The notes under the pieces: generated by a model
What the model was told of the DNA's origin: nothing
The model's database searches: none
What the model saw: the letters and a program-made list of their open reading frames with translations, nothing else
Made by a program: the position numbers and the translations under genes
NCBI GenBank assembly: GCA_021323415.1
Contig: JAJONM010000007.1
Coordinates: 1-40,496 of the forward strand
Origin: Rickettsiaceae bacterium
GTDB taxonomy: Bacteria; Pseudomonadota; Alphaproteobacteria; Rickettsiales; UBA6187
Length of the DNA: 40,496 bases
Direction of reading: 5' to 3'
In this document: piece by piece, positions 25,687 to 35,717 of the stretch
How positions within the stretch are numbered: the stretch's first letter is position 1
Layout of the letters: each line of letters starts with the position of its first letter

Positions 25687-27012
25687 ATGGCAAATATATC
25701 TAAAGCACAGATTAATTTAAAAAAGAACGACATGCCTTACCTGCAAATCACTGACAACTGTTTTCTAGAAAATGTAGGGGTAAATGGTCTTGAACGCAAA
25801 AATTTTGAGAAAATTTTGCAGCAGGCCCAATCCATATTTGAAACTATAAAGCAGCAGAAGGCTGCTGGTTCTTATCCTCTTCTTAACGAGCTGGAGGATG
25901 ATAAAAACCTTGCTGAAATTATTGAAACAGCTGAAAAAATTAAGGCCGATTTTGATGAATTAGTGGTACTTGGTACTGGCGGTTCTACACTTAATCCACA
26001 AACTATTGTTGCGTTAAAACAACCACATGATGGAATCGATAAACAGATATATTTTATCGACAGTGTTGACCCATTTACAATTAACGCCTTTATCGAGCAG
26101 CTTGATCTTAGCAATACTGCATTCTTAGTTACCAGCAAATCAGGCAAAACCGTTGAGACTATAGCACAATTTGTAACCTTTCTCGCAGCCCTGGATGACG
26201 CCCATATATTTGATAAGGGTAGACATGTATTTATAATATCCGATGACAAGGATAATCCTATTAGACGTATTGGAAAGCAAATTGGGGCAACCATTCTAAA
26301 TCATGTATCTAACATTGGCGGAAGGTTTTCTACATTTACAAATGTAGGTCTTATACCAGCTTTGATCTGTGGGGTTGATATAAAAGCCTTTAGAAATGGT
26401 GCGCGTGACGCCTGGAATTCTTTCGCAAGCACAGAAAACCCTGAACCGGTTATAGGCGCTGCATTATCGCTAGCTTTTATGGAAAAGGGCATTAATAAAA
26501 CTGTGATGATGCCGTATGTAGATAGGCTTTCTGCTTTTGCTACCTGGTACCGCCAAATATGGGCTGAAAGTTTGGGCAAAGAAGGAAAGGGCAGTACCCC
26601 TATAAAAGCTGTAGGTGCACTTGACCAGCATAGCCAATTGCAGCTTTATTTAGATGGTCCAAAGGATAAGTTTTTTAACCTTATTACCCTGAACACCACA
26701 GGCAAAGGGAAGAAGATCGAAACTGATTACATTGATGAGGATATCGAATTATCTTATTTACAAGGTAAGAAACTAGGCGATATCAACAGCGCTTTACAGC
26801 ATGCAACCGCTGAAACACTTGTTAAAAATGGTTGCCCTGTACGGCATATAAAATTGGAAGCCCTAAATGAAAAAGTGCTGGGTGCTTTAATGCTACATTT
26901 CATGCTAGAAACTATCATTACTGCAGGATTACTTGGGCTTAATGCTTTTGACCAACCTGCTGTAGAAGACGGCAAGATTCTTGCAAGAGAGATATTGGGT
27001 AGAAAAACTTAG
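25687..27012 (+). CDS. pgi: Glucose-6-phosphate isomerase
   Basis: Interconverts glucose-6-phosphate and fructose-6-phosphate. The 441-residue protein is shorter than the 550-residue enterobacterial form but has the sugar-phosphate isomerase folds: VLGTGGSTLNP (about 96-106), the phosphate-binding TSKSGKTVET (about 148-157), GGRFSTFTNVGLIP and ALDQHSQLQLY. It is placed between the M16 pair and mutL, 50 nt after the M16 partner, probably in the same transcript. Its stop abuts the repeat at 27012. Confidence 0.9.
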   Translation: MANISKAQINLKKNDMPYLQITDNCFLENVGVNGLERKNFEKILQQAQSIFETIKQQKAAGSYPLLNELEDDKNLAEIIETAEKIKADFDELVVLGTGGSTLNPQTIVALKQPHDGIDKQIYFIDSVDPFTINAFIEQLDLSNTAFLVTSKSGKTVETIAQFVTFLAALDDAHIFDKGRHVFIISDDKDNPIRRIGKQIGATILNHVSNIGGRFSTFTNVGLIPALICGVDIKAFRNGARDAWNSFASTENPEPVIGAALSLAFMEKGINKTVMMPYVDRLSAFATWYRQIWAESLGKEGKGSTPIKAVGALDQHSQLQLYLDGPKDKFFNLITLNTTGKGKKIETDYIDEDIELSYLQGKKLGDINSALQHATAETLVKNGCPVRHIKLEALNEKVLGALMLHFMLETIITAGLLGLNAFDQPAVEDGKILAREILGRKT

Positions 27013-27098
27013 TGTAACAGTATAACAGTATAACGGAAAATAATGTTATATACTGCTTAAACTGTTATACTATTACACTGTTATACCGTTATACTAAT
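27012..27098. repeat. Palindromic repeat of the 'acagtataac' word family between pgi and mutL
   Basis: The left side is tandem acagtataac words and the right side is the inverted gttatact words. gtgtaacagtataac (27012-27026) pairs with 27064-27078 with one mismatch, and agtataacgg (27027-27036) pairs perfectly with ccgttatact (27086-27095). It fills the whole 92-nt pgi-mutL gap. Confidence 0.85.
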
Positions 27099-27104
27099 AA
27101 AATC

Positions 27105-28961
27105 ATGAAACTCCACATCCTTTCCCCAACCACTATTAACCGCATCGCTGCTGGCGAAGTAATTGAACGGCCAGCATCAGTTGTAAAGGAATTAGTAGAA
27201 AATGCTATTGATGCAGGAGCAAGCCAGGTTGATGTCGTAATTAACAATGGTGGACGAAACTTCATATCTGTTACTGATAATGGCAAAGGAATGAGTCCAG
27301 ATGAACTGGAACTTTGCATTGAGCGCCACGCCACATCTAAACTTTCTGATGATGATTTATTTGATATTAACTTCCTAGGCTTTAGAGGAGAGGCGTTACC
27401 TTCTATTGGCTCAGTTGGACGCATGACAATTACTACCAAGCAAGCTGGAAGTGATGAGGCCTGGATACTTAAAGTTGATGGTGGCGATATATCACCGGTC
27501 GCCCCTGCCTCACTGCTACGTGGCACAAAAATTGAGGTTAGGGATTTATTCTTTGCAACGCCGGTCAGGCTGAAGTTCCTAAAAACTGAGCGTACCGAGA
27601 CTTTATATATTCAGGAAGTTATCGATAAATTAGCTATGGCTTATCCGAATGTTGGCTTCACACTCAAAGATGAAAAGAAAACTCTAATTAACACAGCAAG
27701 CGGCGATGCGCTTACCAGACTTAGTGATATTTTAGGCAAGGATTTTAAAGATAACTCAATTCCCCTTGATGTCCAACGCGAAGGCGTAAAAATGAGTGGG
27801 TATATTGGACTGCCTACTTTTAATAAAGGCAGCGCTACATCGCAGTACCTATTTGTAAACAAACGGCCAGTAAAAGACAAATTTTTACTTGGCACTATAA
27901 GAGCCGCTTATCAAGACTTTCTAGCACGCGACCGCTATCCGGTAGTTGCATTATTCCTAGAACTGGAAAATGGCGAGGTTGATGTTAACGTGCACCCAAC
28001 TAAGGCAGAAGTACGTTTCCGTGACTCTGGCATAATACGTGGATTAATTGTTGGCGCTTTGAAAACCGCACTTTCTACAGCTGGCCATAGGGCTTCCACC
28101 ACTGTTGCCAGCGCAGCGATCACCTCATTTAAACCAAAGGTAAATATTGCACATTTCCCGCGGCCTTCTTACGACTCAGTAAGCAGCGCATTCCCTGAGT
28201 ATTTTCCGAAAGCTGATGATGAGCCAAAGGATTTGGCACTTGGTGATAAAGAGGTCGCAAGTTTTAATTATCCATCTTTCTATAAAAATAATACTCAGGA
28301 GAAATTATTCGAAGCAGAGCAATCCTCACTGGCTACGCGCCAGGAAATTGTGCAGCAACCAGCTCCTGAAAAGCAAAATAATTACCCACTTGGTATTGCA
28401 CGTTGTCAGTTACATGGCACTTATATTGTAGCACAAACTACTGACGGCATAGTGATAGTAGACCAGCATGCAGCTCATGAAAGACTGGTTTATGAAAAAA
28501 TGAAAACGGCACTGGCTAAATCTGGGGTGCAAACACAGCGTTTATTAATTCCTGAAATTATTGAGCTAGAAGGATTGGAAATTGAGCGGCTACTCGACAA
28601 ACAAAACGAATTGCAAAAACTTGGACTAGTGCTGGAAAAATTTGGCGATAATGCTGTAGTTGTGCGTGAAACTCCGGCACTCCTTGGTGAAGTAGATATA
28701 CAAGGATTAATAAAAAGTTTGGCTAATGATATTGAAGAATATGGCGAATTATTATCCATTCAGGAAGGTTTAGAGCATGTATGCGGCACTATGGCCTGCC
28801 ATGGCTCAGTTAGGGCAGGGCGGATACTAAATACGCACGAAATGAATACTCTATTACGCGAGATGGAAGCCACTGCATATTCTGGCCAATGTAACCACGG
28901 CAGACCTACATATGTAGAGCTTAAGCTTGCAGATATAGAACGGTTATTTGGTAGAAGCTAA
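27105..28961 (+). CDS. mutL: DNA mismatch repair protein MutL
   Basis: The ATPase that links MutS mismatch recognition to strand removal. The 618-residue protein has the N-terminal GHKL ATPase motifs (VVKELVENAIDAGAS, DNGKGM, GFRGEALPSIGSV). The C-terminal dimerisation domain carries the endonuclease metal motif DQHAAHERLVYE (453-464, DQHAX2EX4E), ACHGSVRAG and CNHGRPT, so it is predicted to nick DNA itself, as in MutH-less bacteria. The linker between the domains (about 340-420) is poorly conserved, as usual. Its stop overlaps the convergent glycosyltransferase stop by 2 nt. Confidence 0.96.
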   Translation: MKLHILSPTTINRIAAGEVIERPASVVKELVENAIDAGASQVDVVINNGGRNFISVTDNGKGMSPDELELCIERHATSKLSDDDLFDINFLGFRGEALPSIGSVGRMTITTKQAGSDEAWILKVDGGDISPVAPASLLRGTKIEVRDLFFATPVRLKFLKTERTETLYIQEVIDKLAMAYPNVGFTLKDEKKTLINTASGDALTRLSDILGKDFKDNSIPLDVQREGVKMSGYIGLPTFNKGSATSQYLFVNKRPVKDKFLLGTIRAAYQDFLARDRYPVVALFLELENGEVDVNVHPTKAEVRFRDSGIIRGLIVGALKTALSTAGHRASTTVASAAITSFKPKVNIAHFPRPSYDSVSSAFPEYFPKADDEPKDLALGDKEVASFNYPSFYKNNTQEKLFEAEQSSLATRQEIVQQPAPEKQNNYPLGIARCQLHGTYIVAQTTDGIVIVDQHAAHERLVYEKMKTALAKSGVQTQRLLIPEIIELEGLEIERLLDKQNELQKLGLVLEKFGDNAVVVRETPALLGEVDIQGLIKSLANDIEEYGELLSIQEGLEHVCGTMACHGSVRAGRILNTHEMNTLLREMEATAYSGQCNHGRPTYVELKLADIERLFGRS

Positions 28962-30499
28962 TAACCTTTAAATCCTACTAAGTAATAAACATAATACTCA
29001 GTAGCAAAATCTTCATAAGGCTTTATTTCTATATTACCAACGCGCTCAGCCGATTCAAAGTAATTCAGCTTGTCTTTGTCTGCAGTCTGCGACGTGGTTA
29101 TATACAGGAAGTTTTTGGCAGAAGATTTGTTAATGTCTGTTGTTAAGTCAAAATGATCCGCAAGTCTGCCTGTAGGGTTCCATTTTACAGCATCAAATGG
29201 ATGTGGATGCACGTAGTAAAGTAATTCAGCATGCACTTTGCGGGTATCGGTTAAAAGCTTTGCATCCGGATAAGCTTGCATTGCGATAGTGACACCTTCA
29301 CCTAAATCTTTCCATCCACGCACTCGCTTAAACGGATCTTTTATATACAGCTGACCATCTTCAATAGCCGTTTTTGTGCCTGTAAACTGCACATGTGGCA
29401 ACCTGTCTAAATATGGGAATGCCAAAGCTATCATTGCTAACGAAATATGCAAAGCTACTGATATCTTAACCAAGTTTTTGTGATGGTTATTAATAAGCCA
29501 TGCCACCACTAACATAGTTGCAGGAACATAGATTGGTGCCGCCCAATTAGCGTGGGCACGTGAGACGAAGGATATTGCTGTAATCATACAAAATAGTGGC
29601 AATACAGCTAAAATAAGCAGCTTGTAAGATTCCTGGTAGTTGTTTTTTCCTGCAGATTTTACAAAGTAAGTAACTGATCGACAAAGTACCCATAATAATG
29701 TCGCAAATAATATAGGACCAAACACCCCGAATTGAGCCCCAACAAACTCCAGCATTTTTGGAATATGTAGGCCAAATCCTGTACCTGTCGCATTATCTTC
29801 AGTATGGGCAAAGCTAACCATGCTGTTTTGCATATTCCAAATTATATTTGGCGTGAATATTAAGGCAGCTATTACACCTGCAAGCCAAAAGCGGATAGAG
29901 AGTAGATGTTTACGATGCTGTTTTGATGACAATAAGTATAAAAATATAGATACAGCAACAAGTAGCATATTATATTTAGAAAGCATTCCAAGCCCACCAG
30001 CTACACCTGCTAAAATCCACCAGCGCATACGGTTAGTTGCGATTGCTTTTACAAAAAACAAAATAGTAAGGGACCAAAACATTATTAAAGAAGGGTCGGT
30101 AGAAACCAGCGCCGATGACACCCAAACCGCAGGCAATGTAATGTAAGTTATCGCACAGTAAAATGGTATGGATTCTGTACCGCGTTTCCCCGGTTTAAAT
30201 AGTTCCTGCGAAGCAAAATAAATCGCAATTGCAGTTATCATATGCAAAATTGGGGAACTCAGCCTCACCGCCCACTCACTATTACCAAAAATTGTAGTGG
30301 TTAAGGTAATCATCCAGGCCACCATTGGCGGCTTAGAATAGTATCCCAGGGCAGGGTTTTGCGACCATATCCAGTACTGTGCTTCATCAAAAAACAAATC
30401 GAACTGGTCAAGGCTTAGATAAAGAATACGGAAAGCAGTGATAAGCGCGAGAATAAGTATCGTAGTTTTGGTACTAACTGTACGCGATATTTTTCCCAT
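28958..30499 (-). CDS. GT39/ArnT-like membrane glycosyltransferase (PMT_2 family)
   Basis: A 513-residue inner-membrane protein with about ten membrane segments and the lipid-linked-sugar transferase signature DLFFDEAQYW (34-43; D38-E39) followed by LGYYSKPPMVAW. Relatives move a sugar from a polyprenyl phosphate to lipid A, protein or glycan in the periplasm; the acceptor is unknown. Its ATG overlaps the thiG stop (TGATG), which makes it the third gene of a thiS-thiG-GT39 unit, an odd functional pairing. It could also respond to the nucleotide-sugar dehydratase pathway at 5134. Confidence 0.87.
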   Translation of the reverse strand: MGKISRTVSTKTTILILALITAFRILYLSLDQFDLFFDEAQYWIWSQNPALGYYSKPPMVAWMITLTTTIFGNSEWAVRLSSPILHMITAIAIYFASQELFKPGKRGTESIPFYCAITYITLPAVWVSSALVSTDPSLIMFWSLTILFFVKAIATNRMRWWILAGVAGGLGMLSKYNMLLVAVSIFLYLLSSKQHRKHLLSIRFWLAGVIAALIFTPNIIWNMQNSMVSFAHTEDNATGTGFGLHIPKMLEFVGAQFGVFGPILFATLLWVLCRSVTYFVKSAGKNNYQESYKLLILAVLPLFCMITAISFVSRAHANWAAPIYVPATMLVVAWLINNHHKNLVKISVALHISLAMIALAFPYLDRLPHVQFTGTKTAIEDGQLYIKDPFKRVRGWKDLGEGVTIAMQAYPDAKLLTDTRKVHAELLYYVHPHPFDAVKWNPTGRLADHFDLTTDINKSSAKNFLYITTSQTADKDKLNYFESAERVGNIEIKPYEDFATEYYVYYLVGFKGY

Positions 30500-31272
30500 C
30501 AGATAACTCCCTCAGTCGGAGAAGAGCTTATAGCATAATTACGTTTTGGCATACGTCCAGCCAAATATGCAAGTCGCCCTGATTCTACAGCAAGTTTCAT
30601 TGCCTTTGCCATCATTACAGGATTTTGCGCCTCGGCAATCGCAGTGTTCATCAGCACACCAGCACAGCCGAGTTCCATCGCAATGGCCGCATCTGAAGCC
30701 GTGCCAACCCCAGCATCCACCAATACAGGAACTGATGACTGCTCTACTATAATACGAATGTTAAGCGGGTTTTGAATTCCAAGGCCTGAACCTATTGGAG
30801 CCGCAAGCGGCATGATAGCTGCAACACCAATACCTTCCAATCTTTTGGCAAAAATCGGGTCGTCCGTGCAATAGACCATGAGTTCAAAACCATCTTTTAC
30901 CAAAACTTCTGCTGCTTTTAGGGTTTCTATCATGTCAGGATAAAGCGTAGTTTTATCGCCTATAACTTCAAGTTTAGCTAGATTCCATCCGCCTGCTGCT
31001 TTTGCAAGGCGAAGTGTGCGGATTGCCTCCTCGGCCGTATAACAGCCTGCAGTGTTAGGAAGATAAGTATATTTTTCTGGTGGCAAGTAATCCTGCAAAG
31101 TCTCCGCACCTTTTTCTAGCAGGTTCACTCGGCGCAGCGCCACAGTAATTATTTCCGCCCCACTTGCTTCTACTACTTCCTTGGTTTGTTGTAAGCTTGC
31201 ATAGCGGCCTGTACCCACTAAAAGGCGAGAGGAGAATGTACGGCCGGCAATAGTAAGAAGGTCCTGGTCCAT
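30499..31272 (-). CDS. thiG: Thiazole synthase ThiG
   Basis: Makes the thiazole phosphate of thiamine from deoxyxylulose phosphate, ThiS thiocarboxylate and dehydroglycine. The 257-residue TIM barrel has LLVGTGRY (17-24), the Schiff-base lysine in AKLEVIGD (K100) and the phosphate-binding [12 protein letters not shown] and GVLMNTAIA loops. The ATG overlaps the thiS stop by one base (TAATG). Other thiamine genes (thiF, thiO/H, thiE) are not in this window. Confidence 0.95.
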   Translation of the reverse strand: MDQDLLTIAGRTFSSRLLVGTGRYASLQQTKEVVEASGAEIITVALRRVNLLEKGAETLQDYLPPEKYTYLPNTAGCYTAEEAIRTLRLAKAAGGWNLAKLEVIGDKTTLYPDMIETLKAAEVLVKDGFELMVYCTDDPIFAKRLEGIGVAAIMPLAAPIGSGLGIQNPLNIRIIVEQSSVPVLVDAGVGTASDAAIAMELGCAGVLMNTAIAEAQNPVMMAKAMKLAVESGRLAYLAGRMPKRNYAISSSPTEGVI

Positions 31273-31472
31273 TAACCACCTCCTATAAAATTTACTATTT
31301 CTATATTATCGCCTTCCATTATAGCTGTGCTTGCATATTCTGAGCATGGTACAATGGCTAAATTATGCTCAATTGCAACTTTCCGCGGATCGAGCTCCAG
31401 GTTCTGTATAAGATCATTTATATACATTCCTGCACCAAAAAAATGTTCTTGCCCGTTAATTGTTATTTTCAC
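31272..31472 (-). CDS. thiS: Sulfur carrier protein ThiS
   Basis: A 66-residue ubiquitin-fold protein whose C-terminal glycine is adenylated and thiocarboxylated to deliver sulfur for the thiazole ring. It ends in the required Gly-Gly (FIGGG) and begins [10 protein letters not shown] as usual. It is translationally coupled to thiG. The 67-nt divergent spacer to aroQ is too short to hold a TPP riboswitch, and I see no thi-box. Confidence 0.94.
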   Translation of the reverse strand: MKITINGQEHFFGAGMYINDLIQNLELDPRKVAIEHNLAIVPCSEYASTAIMEGDNIEIVNFIGGG

Positions 31473-31539
31473 TTTGCTAAATACTATGTTTTGTTTATGA
31501 TTTTCCCATAATTCATACTTAAATTAGCGTAGTATTTCA

Positions 31540-31965
31540 ATGACTAAAACGATTCTAATTATAAACGGCCCTAATTTAAACCTACTTGGCACAAGAGAGC
31601 CTGAAATATACGGGGCAGAGACTTTAGCAGATGTGCAAAAATCCTGTGAAAAAACTGCTAAAGAATTAGGCTTCAAATGTGATTTTCGTCAAAGTAATGA
31701 CGAAGGCGAGATTGTAAACTGGATACAGGAATCGCGCAAAAAGCACCAAGGTATTATAATCAATGCTGGGGCTTATACCCACACTTCAATCGCCATACGC
31801 GATGCTTTGCTAAGTTCTGACTTACCAATTATTGAAGTACATATTTCAAATATCTTCAAACGTGAGGAATTCCGCCATCATTCGTATATTTCAGATGTAG
31901 CGAGAGGGATGATTTGTGGACTAGGGACTAAAGGTTATATACTAGCGCTGGAAGCTATGGTTTAG
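31540..31965 (+). CDS. aroQ: 3-Dehydroquinate dehydratase, type II
   Basis: Third step of the shikimate pathway, dehydrating 3-dehydroquinate. The 141-residue protein has [18 protein letters not shown] (8-25, with the active-site Tyr24), the NAGAYTHTS stretch (H81) and the catalytic-region His101 in IIEVHISN. It stands alone on the plus strand, divergent from thiS and convergent with atpC (15 nt between stops). Its presence implies at least part of aromatic amino-acid synthesis is kept. Confidence 0.95.
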   Translation: MTKTILIINGPNLNLLGTREPEIYGAETLADVQKSCEKTAKELGFKCDFRQSNDEGEIVNWIQESRKKHQGIIINAGAYTHTSIAIRDALLSSDLPIIEVHISNIFKREEFRHHSYISDVARGMICGLGTKGYILALEAMV

Positions 31966-31980
31966 CTAATTGCTTACGAC

Positions 31981-32292
31981 TTAAGCTGCTTTAGCATCTT
32001 CAATTAATTTTTTTAGCTCATCATCGCTGATTGTAGAGGTGTCTACAGCTTGTTCAGCAATGATAGTGCATAATTCATTAGTTACTTCAGCAAAACCACC
32101 AGAAACGAAAACCTGACGAGATTTACCATCTTCGTGTACAGTTACAACACCAGGACGCAAGGTAGAAATCATTGGAGCGTGATTGTGAAGTACACCAAAA
32201 TCACCTTCAGAACCTGGTACTTCTACCAGATCTGCTTCCACAGCAAATACTAACTGTTCAGGTGTTACTAGTTCTACGGTGATTTTGCTCAT
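31981..32292 (-). CDS. atpC: ATP synthase F1 epsilon subunit, short form
   Basis: Part of the central stalk of F1. The 103-residue protein holds the N-terminal beta-sandwich (VELVTPEQLVF, VPGSEGDFGVLHNHAPMI, FVSGGFAEV), but the C-terminal two-helix regulatory domain is reduced to about 20 residues (DDELKKLIEDAKAA). Full-length homologues have about 130 residues. Loss of the helices would remove the epsilon-type brake on ATP hydrolysis. AGGAG lies 6 nt before the ATG and touches the repeat at 32301. Confidence 0.93.
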   Translation of the reverse strand: MSKITVELVTPEQLVFAVEADLVEVPGSEGDFGVLHNHAPMISTLRPGVVTVHEDGKSRQVFVSGGFAEVTNELCTIIAEQAVDTSTISDDELKKLIEDAKAA

Positions 32293-32300
32293 TTTATTCT

Positions 32301-32359
32301 CCTAGTGGTTAATCACTAGCGGCTAGTGGCTAGAAAAACTAGACACAAGCCACTAGTCA
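32301..32359. repeat. 'ctagtg' palindromic repeat at the atpC/atpD junction
   Basis: Repeated ctagtgg/ctagcgg words on the left face agccactag on the right; ctagtggct (32323-32331) pairs with agccactag (32348-32356), and ctagtg (32302-32307) pairs with cactag (32314-32319). It fills most of the 79-nt gap and abuts the atpC ribosome binding site. Confidence 0.8.
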
Positions 32360-32371
32360 TAAGACACTTCC

Positions 32372-33826
<1,455 letters not shown>

Positions 33827-33834
33827 TTAATTAT

Positions 33835-33856
33835 AGAATCAGGAATCTAGATTCCT
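33835..33856. repeat. 'gaatct' palindromic repeat at the atpD/LD-carboxypeptidase junction
   Basis: agaatc (33835-33840) is followed by the perfect 16-bp palindrome aggaatctagattcct (33841-33856). It belongs to the same word family as 11712-11784. The stop codon of the carboxypeptidase (33855-33857) lies at its edge. Confidence 0.8.
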
Positions 33857-34763
33857 AAAATTTTAAAATCCCACCTTCCACATTCACAAACGCACCAAAT
33901 GGCACGCTTACCATATCTTTGCAATGACCAATACTTGCGGCACGAAGCAAAGCTATATTTTTTTTATCCAATTCAGTTTTCAAAGCTTCTAAGGCCATTG
34001 AAAAAGCTATCTTATGTTTGTCAAAATCTTCTTCAAAAAAACTACCCAAAATCACTGCACGCGCGCCTTCAAAAAAATTGGCGCGGATCATATGATTAAA
34101 TATCCTATCAACGCGGCTTGGCGTCTCAAATCTATCATCTTCCAGCAGGATAATTTTTCCCTGCATATCCATTTTTTGCGGCGTTCCTATTAATGTTTGT
34201 ACAACAGACAAACATCCACCTACTAACTTGCCAGCAAATTGTTCATTCTTATCCGCTTTATTGTTTAACGGCTCAAGTTTTACTTCTACTTGCTTACTGT
34301 CTTTAAACAACAATTGCTTTAAGCTTTCTACCGCATAGTTTGAGACCTGACCTCTTACTATTTGCAGAAGACTAACGCCATAAACACAAGACCAATTCCA
34401 CTTACCAACAAAATAATCCAGCAAAACACTGTTATCACTAAATCCAATAAACAATTTTTGCTTATGTGGAGCCGGAATTTTATCCAGCATTGCCAGCAAC
34501 TGGTAAGAACCATAACCACCAGCCATTGACCACACAGCCTTTGACTCATTATTTTTTAGTGCATCCTCCATGGATTTGAACCTATACTGGGCACTATTTG
34601 CAACAAATTGGCAATTTGCATCAATAAGCTCGGTAAACGATCGAACCCGCGGTTTTAGGCCTAAAGATTCAACAAATTTCAAACAACTATCATACTCATT
34701 TTCTGTAAAACCTGAAGCAGGGGCGATTAAATCAACAATATCACCTCGCTCAAGACTTCGCAT
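33855..34763 (-). CDS. ldcA: LD-carboxypeptidase (peptidase S66, LdcA/MccF family)
   Basis: Family members cleave the L,D bond of tetrapeptides during peptidoglycan recycling; the MccF branch cleaves microcin C-like toxins. The 302-residue protein has an intact Ser-Glu-His triad: S109 in IGFSDNS, E208 in ILLEDDRFE and H280 in SIGHCKD, plus AGGYGSYQLL (81-90). There is no signal peptide, fitting cytosolic recycling. It starts 2 nt after the atpG stop, so it is embedded in the ATP synthase operon between atpG and atpD, where no gene is usually found. LdcA is the likelier role over MccF, given the other cell-wall genes. Confidence 0.88.
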   Translation of the reverse strand: MRSLERGDIVDLIAPASGFTENEYDSCLKFVESLGLKPRVRSFTELIDANCQFVANSAQYRFKSMEDALKNNESKAVWSMAGGYGSYQLLAMLDKIPAPHKQKLFIGFSDNSVLLDYFVGKWNWSCVYGVSLLQIVRGQVSNYAVESLKQLLFKDSKQVEVKLEPLNNKADKNEQFAGKLVGGCLSVVQTLIGTPQKMDMQGKIILLEDDRFETPSRVDRIFNHMIRANFFEGARAVILGSFFEEDFDKHKIAFSMALEALKTELDKKNIALLRAASIGHCKDMVSVPFGAFVNVEGGILKF

Positions 34764-34765
34764 AG

Positions 34766-35641
34766 CTAAACCGCCTCTGCACCAGAAATAATCTCTATCA
34801 ATTCTTTTGTAATTGCTGCCTGTCTTGTCCTGTTATAAACAAGGGTTAAACGTTTTATCATATCACCAGCATTACGCGTAGCATTATCCATCGCAGACAT
34901 ACGTGCACCATGCTCACTTGCAGAATTTTCCAAAAATGCATGAAAAATTTGTACAGCAATATTTTTAGGCAATAATTCATTTAGTATTAAATTTTCACTT
35001 GGCTCATACTCATAGACAACATTATTGCTGTTATCATTTGCCTGCTCTACATTAAGAGGAATTATCTGTTGTGCAGTTACTTGCTGCGAAATAGCCGATA
35101 TAAACTTATTGTAGAAAATAGTACAAACATCAAATTCACCATTTTCAAACATTTCTATAATTGTTTTTGCCTGCCCAGCAGCGTCCTCAAACGGGATCAC
35201 CCTTTTTTTGCTGATACCTTCTGTTTTGCCCACAATTTTATCTTTGTAAGACGAACGAAGTTGCTCATAACCTTTTTTACCGATGCAGATAATTTTAAAT
35301 TCCTGCCCGTGAGCCCTACATTGACTGATTTTGCTTCTCACTGCCTTAAGCAAGTGAGTATTAAAACCACCGCAAAGACCACGATCTGAAGATATTACAA
35401 CAAGCAGATGAGACTGCTCTTTACCGTTACCAACTAATAATTTTGGCGCTGAATCTTTCGAAACGTTGCCTGCCAAAGTTCTAAGCATACGCTCCATACG
35501 AACTGCATAAGGCGCAGCAGCTTCCGCTTTTTCGCGCGCACGACGTAATTTACTAGCAGATACAACCTTCATCGCGCTAGTAATTTTGCGCGTAGACTGA
35601 ACGCTTTTTATTCTATTTTTAAGGTCTTTTAAGTTAGCCAT
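34766..35641 (-). CDS. atpG: ATP synthase F1 gamma subunit
   Basis: The rotating central shaft of F1. The 291-residue protein shows the conserved N-terminal helix MANLKDLKNRIKSVQSTRKI, ITSAMKVVSASKLRRA, SDRGLCGGFN and the C-terminal helix AMDNATRNAGDMI followed by LVYNRTRQAAITKEL. It lies between the repeat-containing atpA spacer and ldcA. Confidence 0.96.
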   Translation of the reverse strand: MANLKDLKNRIKSVQSTRKITSAMKVVSASKLRRAREKAEAAAPYAVRMERMLRTLAGNVSKDSAPKLLVGNGKEQSHLLVVISSDRGLCGGFNTHLLKAVRSKISQCRAHGQEFKIICIGKKGYEQLRSSYKDKIVGKTEGISKKRVIPFEDAAGQAKTIIEMFENGEFDVCTIFYNKFISAISQQVTAQQIIPLNVEQANDNSNNVVYEYEPSENLILNELLPKNIAVQIFHAFLENSASEHGARMSAMDNATRNAGDMIKRLTLVYNRTRQAAITKELIEIISGAEAV

Positions 35642-35648
35642 GTTTTTA

Positions 35649-35715
35649 GTGCCTAGTGATTAGTGGCTAGTAGCTAGTGGCAGACTTTTCACTAGTCACA
35701 AGCCACTAGCCACTC
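35649..35715. repeat. 'ctagtg' palindromic repeat at the atpG/atpA junction
   Basis: gtgattagtggctagtagctagtggc on the left (from 35656) faces cactagtcacaagccactagccact on the right (35690-35714). The left arm carries an internal 7-nt duplication (tagctag) that interrupts otherwise good pairing. It fills the 76-nt gap and is the same family as 32301-32359. Confidence 0.8.
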
Positions 35716-35717
35716 CC

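Noticed and set aside
31473-31539. TPP riboswitch ahead of thiS
   Set aside because: The divergent spacer is only 67 nt and lacks the conserved CUGAGA and ACC...GAU-type elements.
32301-32359. Repeats in the atp operon as a CRISPR array
   Set aside because: The words are palindromic, very short and without regular spacers.
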